Shown: positions 1 through 5,256 of the stretch, one piece after another
Numbering within the stretch: position 1 is the stretch's first letter
How the letters are laid out: each line of letters starts with the position of its first letter
DNA from: a bacterium
GTDB lineage: Bacteria; JAMCPX01
Direction of reading: 5' to 3'
Assembly: GCA_021787655.1 (NCBI GenBank)
Contig: JAJYLM010000112.1
Location: forward strand, 1-7,013
Length of the DNA: 7,013 bases
The notes under the pieces: generated by a model
Seen by the model: only the letters and a program-made list of their open reading frames with translations
What the model was told of the DNA's origin: nothing
Databases searched by the model: none
Program-made: the position numbers and the translations under genes

Positions 1-473
1 CCTCCCATGCAGAATCCAATGACCCCCATCTTCTGCGGTGCGTGGGTGGTCCTGAGATACTCGAACGTGGATTCCAGGTCATGCACCATGGTTTCCTCGA
101 TCGACTGCCTGTTGATCATGAGGTCCGTGAGGATCTTTTTCTCCGTCTCACCGGCTGTAGCGATGATCTTCTGCATCACTGCGGAGTCCCTCCTCTTCTC
201 CGGCGGGATCGAGAACATCGGCATCATCGCACTCATGATGTTTTTCTGGGTAAACAGCGAGTCTTGTTCCTTGCGCGAATACAGGTGCGGTGCGAGTGCG
301 ATATAGCCCTGCTCTGCCAGCCTGTCCGCGACGCCCCTGATAAAATCAGTCAGGCCGAAGATCTCCTGAATCACGATGACCCCGGCACCGGCCGTGCGGC
401 TGCCCGGCAATGCAAGGTGCGCCCTGATCTCACTGTTATCATTGGCCGTAAACCGAACTTCCCTGTTTTCCAT
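1..473 (-). CDS. Dienelactone hydrolase family protein (N-terminal 157 residues, cut by window edge)
   Basis: An alpha/beta-hydrolase of the dienelactone hydrolase family, probably cytosolic, which hydrolyses lactones or esters with a Cys-His-Asp triad. The visible part begins MENREVRFTAND and carries the family strand and loop GVIVIQEIFGL (residues 31-41), whose Glu37 matches the conserved Glu that interacts with the nucleophile. It ends in the nucleophile elbow GFCMGG, with Cys155 as the predicted nucleophile. The His and Asp of the triad lie beyond the left edge. The start is supported by a strong Shine-Dalgarno AAAGGAGGG just upstream of the ATG. In the classical enzyme the Cys lies near residue 123. 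Here it is about 30 residues later because of an extra Met-rich, charged helical stretch at roughly residues 74-128. It follows the ABC permease gene by 88 bases on the same strand, with no convincing promoter between, so co-transcription with the exporter is plausible. The true substrate cannot be told. Confidence 0.9.
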   Translation of the reverse strand, partial: MENREVRFTANDNSEIRAHLALPGSRTAGAGVIVIQEIFGLTDFIRGVADRLAEQGYIALAPHLYSRKEQDSLFTQKNIMSAMMPMFSIPPEKRRDSAVMQKIIATAGETEKKILTDLMINRQSIEETMVHDLESTFEYLRTTHAPQKMGVIGFCMG

Positions 474-561
474 AGTCCCTCCTTTTTCTGTTCTCTTATG
501 CTCCCGCGATCGCGTTGCTGCGTGCGGCCGTCATCGCGACAGCGTCATCTGTCACTGCACA
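474..561. other. Short gap between permease and hydrolase genes
   Basis: These 88 bases hold the Shine-Dalgarno of the hydrolase gene, a small inverted repeat GACAG-N6-CTGTC (538-553) and a perfect 10-bp palindrome CGCGATCGCG (506-515). There is no T-run after the hairpin on either strand, so it is not a clear terminator. A weak -10-like CATAAG on the minus strand lacks a matching -35. The simplest reading is read-through from the ABC operon into the hydrolase gene. Confidence 0.4.
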
Positions 562-1383
562 TCACTGGACCAGCGTGGGATACAGTCTGCCGGCGATCAC
601 GAGAAAAACGATAAAGACGATCCCCATCACCCCGAAGTCGACGCCGAAGCCGTGGACGCTGTGGCCGCCGGCGATCATGAGTCCGCGCAGCGAATCGACC
701 AGGTACGTCAGCGGGTTGAGCATGGCAAGCCAGCGCAGCCATGGAGGCATGAGACTCAGGGGATAGATCGCATTGCTCGCAAAAAACAGCGGCATGGTCA
801 GCAGCTGTCCTATGCCCATGAACCGTTCGCGGGTCTTCACGATGCACGCCACGATCAGGGAAAACGTGGAAAAGATGGCAGAGCCCAGGGCGACGCTGAA
901 CAGAACGCCGAGGACGTCCTCCGGCTGCCAGCGCAGGCTGATCCCCATCGCCAGTGCAAGCACGTAGATAATCACAACCTGGACAAAGCCCCTGAACCCC
1001 GAGGACACGGCCTTTCCGAAAACCAAAGCGTTGCGGTGCGCAGGGCTCACCAGCAGCTTATGGATGATCCCAAGGTCCCGTTCCCAGATCACGGCGATCC
1101 CGAAGAAGATGGCACTGAACAGCACGCTCTGCGCGAGGATGCCCGGGGTCATGAACGAGAGGTAGCTGACACTGCCGGTGGGTATTCCGCGCACCCTGCT
1201 GAACACCTGCCCGAAGATGACGATCCAGAGTACCGGCTGGACTGCCCGGGTGAACAGTTCGGTGGGATCGCGCAGCAGCTTCGTGAGTTCCACCCGCGCG
1301 ATCGCAGCACTCTCCCTGAAAAATGCTATCAGGAAGAGCGGGTCAGGAGAGGCGGTGCGCTGTCCTTCTGGTTTTTCTGACAT
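562..1383 (-). CDS. ABC-2 type multidrug transporter permease (DrrB-like)
   Basis: Membrane subunit of a DrrAB-type ABC exporter, working with the ATPase encoded just upstream. The 273-residue protein has a soluble N-terminus (1-43), then about six membrane segments. The family features are clear: an amphipathic cytoplasmic stretch WERDLGIIHKLLVSP (100-114) between the second and third segments, FFASNAIYP (200-208), and NPLTYLVDSLRG (223-234) before the last segment. The ATG at 1383 is chosen because it is 11 bases after GGAGG. An in-frame GTG immediately before it (1386) has better spacing (8 bases) and could be the real start, adding one residue. A longer frame reaching 1452 would overlap the ATPase gene by 110 bases and is unlikely. 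With the start used here, the gene overlaps the end of the ATPase gene by 41 bases, suggesting translational coupling. The exported compound is unknown; hydrophobic drugs are typical of the family. Confidence 0.92.
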   Translation of the reverse strand: MSEKPEGQRTASPDPLFLIAFFRESAAIARVELTKLLRDPTELFTRAVQPVLWIVIFGQVFSRVRGIPTGSVSYLSFMTPGILAQSVLFSAIFFGIAVIWERDLGIIHKLLVSPAHRNALVFGKAVSSGFRGFVQVVIIYVLALAMGISLRWQPEDVLGVLFSVALGSAIFSTFSLIVACIVKTRERFMGIGQLLTMPLFFASNAIYPLSLMPPWLRWLAMLNPLTYLVDSLRGLMIAGGHSVHGFGVDFGVMGIVFIVFLVIAGRLYPTLVQ

Positions 1384-2167
1384 CACGATAGTTTCCTCCT
1401 TCTTCGATAGAACCTCCGCTGTAGTGGACAAACACGTCGTGCAGTCCTGCACCCGGGCCGACCGAGGCCTTCAGGTTCTCCGGGGTACCGGTTGCAGCGA
1501 CCCTGCCGTGGTGCATGATCGCGATCCCCCCGCACAGCCGGTCTGCCTCTTCCATGTCGTGCGTGGTGATCAGGATGGTCATGCCGTATTTTTCCTTCAT
1601 CGCGAGGAGCCGTTCCCAGACCATTCTCCGGGCGACCGGATCCAGGCCGATCGTGGGTTCGTCGAGAAACAGGACCGACGGCCTGTGCAGCATCGCCTGT
1701 GCGAGTTCGAGCCTGCGTATCATGCCACCGGAATAGGTCTTGACCAGCTTGCGTGCGACATCGCTCAGGCTCATGAAGCCCAGCGCCTCTGAGACCCGCT
1801 CTTTCCAGTCCCTTTTTTTCATGCCGTACAGCCGGGCCGACAGCACAAGGTTCTCCTCAGCGGTGAGCGCCCCGTCTGCCGAAAGCATCTGCGGGACATA
1901 GCCGATCGTCCGCCTGACTTGTGCAGGAGTGGCGGCGACATCGAACCCTGCGATGACCGCGGTCCCGGACGTCGGTTTGAGGATCGTCGTCAACATCTTG
2001 ATCGTGGTCGTTTTTCCGGCGCCGTTGGGCCCGAGCAGGCCGAAGATCCCGCCGCTGTCCACACTGAGGTCGATCGCATCGACCGCTGTGAAGGTGCCGA
2101 ACCTGCGGGTCAGGTTGTTCGTCTGGATTGCCCGGGGAACGGCCGTGACAACTGTTGGTTCGTTCAT
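1343..2167 (-). CDS. ABC transporter ATP-binding protein (DrrA / CcmA-type drug exporter)
   Basis: Nucleotide-binding subunit that drives the ABC-2 permease encoded next. The 274-residue protein has every ATPase motif in order: Walker A GPNGAGKT (46-53), Q-loop Gln93, signature YSGGM (145-149), Walker B VLFLDEP (165-171), D-loop GLDP (174-177) and switch His203 in ITTHDMEEAD. After the ATPase core it carries the short DrrA-type tail with DVFVHYSGG, typical of daunorubicin-resistance-like exporters. The start ATG overlaps the stop of the upstream marR gene by four bases (ATGA), and AAAGGA lies six bases upstream. Nothing is missing, so it should be active. The gene's last 41 bases overlap the permease start. 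Confidence 0.95.
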   Translation of the reverse strand: MNEPTVVTAVPRAIQTNNLTRRFGTFTAVDAIDLSVDSGGIFGLLGPNGAGKTTTIKMLTTILKPTSGTAVIAGFDVAATPAQVRRTIGYVPQMLSADGALTAEENLVLSARLYGMKKRDWKERVSEALGFMSLSDVARKLVKTYSGGMIRRLELAQAMLHRPSVLFLDEPTIGLDPVARRMVWERLLAMKEKYGMTILITTHDMEEADRLCGGIAIMHHGRVAATGTPENLKASVGPGAGLHDVFVHYSGGSIEEGGNYRDVRKTRRTAHRLS

Positions 2168-2634
2168 CCGCGTCCTTTCCGCCGGGAGCTGTGACCGTCC
2201 GCGGGATCACCAGCAAAGAGCTGTTCGAGCCCTGCCATGCCGTCCAGCAGTGCACGGCGGGTTGTGTCGTCCAGCCGCGCTACCTGTGCGTGCAGGCGCT
2301 GCTCTGCTGCTGCGGTGATCTTCCGGTACAGTGCCGCGCCCTTATTCGTGAGCCTGAGCGGTGCCTGCCTGCGGTCGGATGCGCCACTGCCGCGTTCGAC
2401 AAGACCGGAGCGCACCAGGCCTTCGATACTGCGGGACATGGACGGCTGGCTGACTCCGTGGTGGCGTGCAATATCGCTGACCAGGGTGCGTCCCCGCATG
2501 ATGCTGCCGAGTATCCTGAAGTCCGGGACGCTCAGGTTGCCCGGGATACAGGACCGAATCTCGGTCCGTATCCGCGCCATGGACTGCGGGATGACCTCCA
2601 GGAGTCTTTTTACCGTAACGGCCGTGGTTTCCAT
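2164..2634 (-). CDS. MarR-family transcriptional regulator
   Basis: Winged-helix DNA-binding repressor, acting as a dimer, that probably senses a small molecule and controls its own operon with the downstream ABC exporter. The 156-residue protein has an N-terminal dimer helix (about 6-28), the family core LSVPDFRILGSI (34-45), a recognition helix SQPSMSRSIEGLVRSGLVER (62-81), the wing with DRRQAPLRLTNKG (87-99), and a C-terminal dimer helix. Cys29 sits at the end of the first helix; some MarR proteins sense oxidants through such a cysteine, but here that is only a possibility. Met at 2634 is chosen because it gives a normal-length first helix. A frame ten residues longer (to 2664) would run into the promoter. 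There is no Shine-Dalgarno, and a -10 box abuts the ATG. The stop overlaps the ATPase start (ATGA), so the three genes form one operon. Confidence 0.92.
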   Translation of the reverse strand: METTAVTVKRLLEVIPQSMARIRTEIRSCIPGNLSVPDFRILGSIMRGRTLVSDIARHHGVSQPSMSRSIEGLVRSGLVERGSGASDRRQAPLRLTNKGAALYRKITAAAEQRLHAQVARLDDTTRRALLDGMAGLEQLFAGDPADGHSSRRKGRG

Positions 2635-2664
2635 ATTATATATACCATTGCTAATATATATCAA
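2635..2664 (-). promoter_or_regulatory. Sigma70-like promoter of the marR-ABC operon
   Basis: On the minus strand the sequence reads TTGATA, an 18-base spacer, then TATAAT, directly against the marR ATG. The TA-rich run also allows a TATATA box shifted two bases upstream with a 16-base spacer. Because the -10 box touches the start codon, the transcript would start at or just inside the first codons. It may be leaderless, or a slightly different register may be used. Motif matches are read directly; activity is inferred. Confidence 0.6.
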
Positions 2665-2670
2665 TGCTAT
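2642..2670. promoter_or_regulatory. Putative MarR operator, inverted repeat inside the marR promoter
   Basis: Two 9-base half-sites, ATACCATTG (2642-2650) and CAATGCTAT (2662-2670), are inverted copies with one mismatch, separated by 11 AT-rich bases. Their centres are 20 bases apart, about two helical turns. The dyad lies over the -35 box and spacer of the marR promoter, as expected for an autorepressor that blocks RNA polymerase. That MarR binds here is inferred. Confidence 0.5.
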
Positions 2671-2734
2671 TCAAAGATCAAGCCGCGGGACAGCAAAGAC
2701 CGGCGAGCCAGCACGTGGGTCCCATGACAGCGGC

Positions 2735-2752
2735 GTATGATCCCCCTCATAC
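2735..2752. promoter_or_regulatory. Crp/Fnr-like inverted repeat upstream of the membrane-protein operon
   Basis: A perfect dyad GTATGA-N6-TCATAC. The inner part, TATGA-N6-TCATA, differs from the Crp consensus TGTGA-N6-TCACA by one base in each half, and it also keeps part of the Fnr half-site (TGAT). Its centre (2743.5) is 41.5 bases before the predicted transcription start at 2785, the classical position of a class II activator site. The identity of the regulator is inferred. Confidence 0.5.
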
Positions 2753-2778
2753 ACACTCCGTGCGGCCGTGCCTATACT
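2750..2778 (+). promoter_or_regulatory. Predicted promoter of the membrane-protein operon
   Basis: A good -10 box TATACT (2773-2778) lies six bases before the ATG at 2785. A weak -35 TACACA (2750-2755, four of six consensus bases) sits 17 bases upstream of it. The weak -35 together with the upstream dyad suggests an activator-dependent promoter. The transcript would start at the A of the ATG, making it leaderless. Confidence 0.5.
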
Positions 2779-2784
2779 AACGGT

Positions 2785-4044
2785 ATGCAGCTGGCAACCG
2801 ACAAATCTCCGCACCTGACCGTACCGTTCCGGTACCTGTTCACAGGTATCGGCGTGCTGGTCATCGTTGCCGCGGGTATCATCGCTGAGCCCGCGGCGTT
2901 CACCCTGCCGTTCTACGGGTCCCCGGTACTCCTGCCCCTGACCCACCTCGTCACGCTCGGGTGGATCACCATGACCATCATGGGCGCCATGCTCCAATTG
3001 GTGCCGGTCATCACAGAGCAGGCACTGTTCAGCGAACGGATCGCGCGGTTCGTCTTCTTTGTGTTCCTCGGCGGGGTCGCCTGGCTCGTCGCTGCGTTCG
3101 CCACCGGCACATCGCCGGCACCGGGGGCAGGCCTGGCAGGCACTGCAGTCCTGTTGTTCCTCGGCGACATCGCGCTGACCATGAAGGGTATGAAAAAGCC
3201 GGACCTTGCGGTCTGGTTTGTCATCGCAGCGCTGGGCTTTCTCCTCGTGACCCTGGTCACCGGCTCGCTTGCTGCTGTCGATATGCACCGTGTCATCGTG
3301 GCAGATCCTCTTGACCTTCTGTACCTGCACATTGCCGGGGCTGGCATCGGATGGGTTTGTTTCATCATCATCGGTTTTTCCTTCAGGCTCATCCCCATGT
3401 TCGTGCTGTCGCACGGGTATGATGAATCGTACGGCTGGACGTCCCTGGTGCTGCTCACCGCAGGCCTGCTCATGCTGATGCTCTTCTTCCTGCTGCACCT
3501 TATCGTTCCCGGGATCAGCGGGATCCACTGGCTCGGGCTCGCCGGCAGCTGCATCATGGTCGCGGGTATCATCAGTTACCTGGTACAGATGCGGGTGATT
3601 TTCAGGATGAGGTCGCGCAAAAAGATCGAGCCCGCGATATGGTTTTCGATCTGTGCGACCGGGTACCTCCTGCTTGCCGGCATGATTGGTGCTGGCATGT
3701 TCGCGTTCGGGCATTCGTATCGCATCGATATGGCGTATGCTGTCCTCGGGCTGCTCGGCTTTGCAGGCATGTATATCGTGGGTATGATGCACAAGATCGT
3801 ACCGTTTCTGCAGTGGTACAACAAGTACAGCCCGAAGATAGGGCTGGAGAAGGTCCCCATGACCAAAGATCTGATAAGCGACCGGCTCACCTGGGTTCAG
3901 TTGTTCGTGTTCAACGGGGCCATCCTGCTTATGACAGCCGGTATCGTGGAACAGGCCGCTGTGATCGTCAGGGTATCCGGTGCCCTCATGCTGGCAGGTG
4001 CGCTGGCGTTTCTCTGGAATATTGCAAATGTATTGAGGAAGTAA
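2785..4044 (+). CDS. 12-TM heme-copper-oxidase-subunit-I-like / NnrS-like membrane protein
   Basis: Integral inner-membrane protein of 419 residues with about 12 hydrophobic segments, the same number as cytochrome oxidase subunit I and NnrS. A motif G(W/F)-x6-G-x6-P appears three times at identical spacing: residues 59-74 (TM2), 189-204 (TM6) and 325-340 (TM10). His54 and His182 precede the first two copies, and His336 lies within the third. This every-fourth-helix pattern matches the pseudo-threefold symmetry of heme-copper oxidases and suggests retained heme or metal ligands. The TM6 HPEVY and TM7 His-His motifs of the copper-B site are absent, so it is unlikely to reduce oxygen. Its neighbours point to a role in nitrogen-oxide or metal-centre stress. 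The ATG at 2785 is preferred over 2737 because 2737 lies inside a regulatory dyad, neither has a Shine-Dalgarno, and TATACT lies six bases before 2785. The exact family cannot be fixed from sequence alone. Confidence 0.8.
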   Translation: MQLATDKSPHLTVPFRYLFTGIGVLVIVAAGIIAEPAAFTLPFYGSPVLLPLTHLVTLGWITMTIMGAMLQLVPVITEQALFSERIARFVFFVFLGGVAWLVAAFATGTSPAPGAGLAGTAVLLFLGDIALTMKGMKKPDLAVWFVIAALGFLLVTLVTGSLAAVDMHRVIVADPLDLLYLHIAGAGIGWVCFIIIGFSFRLIPMFVLSHGYDESYGWTSLVLLTAGLLMLMLFFLLHLIVPGISGIHWLGLAGSCIMVAGIISYLVQMRVIFRMRSRKKIEPAIWFSICATGYLLLAGMIGAGMFAFGHSYRIDMAYAVLGLLGFAGMYIVGMMHKIVPFLQWYNKYSPKIGLEKVPMTKDLISDRLTWVQLFVFNGAILLMTAGIVEQAAVIVRVSGALMLAGALAFLWNIANVLRK

Positions 4045-4053
4045 GGAGGATAT

Positions 4054-4356
4054 ATGGTTACGCAGGAAGCTGTGCTGAAGGCGCTTGAAGCAGTGATCGA
4101 CCCGGAACTCGGGCTGAACATCGTGGAGCTCGGGCTGATCTACGGGATACAGGTGAACGGTGAGAACGATGTGATTGTGACCATGACCCTGTCTGCACGC
4201 GGGTGCCCGCTGCACGCGAGTATAACGAACGGCGTCGAGAACGTGATCAAAAGGATGGACGGCGTCAACGGCGTCAGGGTTGAGGTCGTCTGGGATCCCC
4301 CGTGGACCCCGGACAGGATAGCACCGGAAACAAAAAAGCGCATGGGGTTCAGATGA
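4054..4356 (+). CDS. DUF59 / MIP18-family iron-sulfur assembly protein (PaaD/SufT-like)
   Basis: A small 100-residue cytosolic protein of the DUF59 (MIP18) family, whose members help mature iron-sulfur or other metal centres. The core is plain: IDPELGLNIVELGLIY (15-30) with the family DPE motif (Asp16-Pro17-Glu18), the strand VIVTMTLSARGCPL (40-53) with the conserved Cys51 that can bind a cluster, and VEVVWDPPW (76-84). Length and motifs are normal and complete. AAGGAGG lies five bases before the ATG. It starts nine bases after the membrane-protein stop, and its own stop overlaps the next start by ATGA, so all three are one operon. It may supply or repair a metal cofactor for the membrane protein or for a partner outside the window; that is inferred. 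Confidence 0.93.
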   Translation: MVTQEAVLKALEAVIDPELGLNIVELGLIYGIQVNGENDVIVTMTLSARGCPLHASITNGVENVIKRMDGVNGVRVEVVWDPPWTPDRIAPETKKRMGFR

Positions 4357-5153
4357 AGATAACGCCCAAGACAAAGATTGCCGATATGATCGCGCGGCAT
4401 CCTGAGCTTGTCGATGTGCTCGTTTCCTACAACGCACGCTTCGGACTGCTGAAAAACCCGGTCATGCGGAACACGTTTGCGCGCCTCGCAACGGTCCAGC
4501 ACGCTGCAAAGGTTGCAGGCGTGAACCTGAGCGAGCTGATCAGCACCCTGAACAGGGCTGCCGGCGAGGCTGTCCCGGACACCGTCGCTGCGGACCTGGA
4601 AGAACGTTCCGGTACGCCGTCTGTACCGGTCAGGAACTTCATTGAGCAGCGCAGCGTCCGGACAACACCGCTCGATGTCCGCGATATCATGAAGACCGGC
4701 GGCGAGCCGTTCCAGATCATCATGAAGACTGCAGCACGGATACCGCAGGGAGAAGCGCTGATCCTGGAAACCCTGTTTGAGCCTGTCCCGCTCTATGATG
4801 TACTTGCCGGCAAGGGTTTCGATCACGAGACTGAACAGCTTGCAGACGACCATTTCCGGATCTGGTTTTACAGGACTGCCGTCACAGACGCCCGCCGGCA
4901 GGAAACGGATGACCGGGAACGGATCAGGGAACAGGGAAACACCGTGGAGCTCGATGTCCGCGGGCTTGAGCCGCCCGGCCCCATGGCCATGATCCTCGAA
5001 ACCATGGCACGGCTGGACCCGGCACAGCGCCTGGTGGTCCTGCACGAACGCGTCCCGGTGTTCCTGTACGCAAAGCTCGATGAGCGCGGCTATGCCTATG
5101 AAACCGAAGAGCTCGATGCGCACAATGTCAGGCTTATAATCCGGAAGAAATAG
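4353..5153 (+). CDS. DUF1858-DUF2249-DUF2249 domain protein
   Basis: A cytosolic 266-residue protein of three small domains. Residues 3-70 form a DUF1858 (ScdA_N-like) helical domain: HPELVDVLVSYNARFGLLKN, then NTFARLATVQHAA and LISTLN. Residues 106-174 and 198-264 are two DUF2249 (TusA-like fold) domains, each opening with LDVR and ending in a Glu-rich GF/GY-x-E-TE-x-L stretch (FDHETEQL, YAYETEEL). A charged linker (175-197) joins them. The protein contains no cysteine, so the sulfur-carrier chemistry of TusA is not available; a binding or scaffold role is more likely. DUF1858 and DUF2249 domains are found near denitrification and nitric-oxide-repair genes (for example ScdA/YtfE-type proteins), which supports the stress or respiration reading of this operon. 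The start at 4353 overlaps the DUF59 stop by ATGA; an upstream in-frame ATG at 4302 would overlap that gene by 55 bases and is not needed. Molecular function is unknown. Confidence 0.87.
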   Translation: MKITPKTKIADMIARHPELVDVLVSYNARFGLLKNPVMRNTFARLATVQHAAKVAGVNLSELISTLNRAAGEAVPDTVAADLEERSGTPSVPVRNFIEQRSVRTTPLDVRDIMKTGGEPFQIIMKTAARIPQGEALILETLFEPVPLYDVLAGKGFDHETEQLADDHFRIWFYRTAVTDARRQETDDRERIREQGNTVELDVRGLEPPGPMAMILETMARLDPAQRLVVLHERVPVFLYAKLDERGYAYETEELDAHNVRLIIRKK

Positions 5154-5175
5154 ACCCGGTTGAGGTTCGCCCAAC

Positions 5176-5203
5176 AAGCACTAAGGAAGTTTCCTTAGTG
5201 CTT
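5176..5203. repeat. Perfect 28-bp palindrome (operator or 3' hairpin)
   Basis: Two 13-base arms, AAGCACTAAGGAA and TTCCTTAGTGCTT, are exact inverted copies separated by GT. It begins 22 bases after the stop of the DUF1858/DUF2249 gene and ends 53 bases before the thioesterase ATG. The stem is AT-rich and no T-run follows on either strand, so it is not a standard intrinsic terminator. It could be a 3' mRNA-stabilising or weak terminator hairpin, or the operator of a dimeric regulator of the thioesterase gene. Confidence 0.7.
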
Positions 5204-5256
5204 AAACACACGTTCCCGGTAAACCGCTTCCTTGCATTTTCCGGCGGGAGCAAGGT

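Noticed and set aside
506..515. Palindrome CGCGATCGCG containing the GCGATCGC octamer known as HIP1 in cyanobacteria
   Set aside because: It is a single copy in a GC-rich gap and nothing else here suggests a cyanobacterium.
376..1380. Long plus-strand open frame (334 codons) opposite the ABC permease and the start of the hydrolase gene
   Set aside because: It is a shadow of the permease gene. Its product is low-complexity, rich in His, Asp, Arg and Gln, and has no domain or ribosome site.
2635..2664. Archaeal TATA box upstream of the marR gene, suggesting an archaeal genome
   Set aside because: The other two promoters lack an AT-rich box near -27 but have TATACT boxes at bacterial spacing, and the thioesterase is a bacterial-type gene.
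2666..2680. Possible Fnr box near ATCAA in the divergent intergenic region
   Set aside because: Only one half-site matches TTGAT-N4-ATCAA; the other half is unrelated, so it is not a credible site.
2671..4437. Very long open frame (588 codons) on the minus strand opposite the membrane-protein operon
   Set aside because: It lies antisense to three well-supported genes. Its translation is rich in His, Asp, Gln and Arg with no recognisable domain, as expected for a shadow frame in GC-rich DNA.
4140..5177. 345-codon minus-strand frame opposite the DUF59 and DUF2249 genes
   Set aside because: It is antisense to two recognised genes, has no Shine-Dalgarno, and shows no domain in its translation.
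5176..5203. Rho-independent terminator for the membrane-protein operon
   Set aside because: The stem is AT-rich and there is no T-run after it on either strand, so it is kept as a palindrome of uncertain role.
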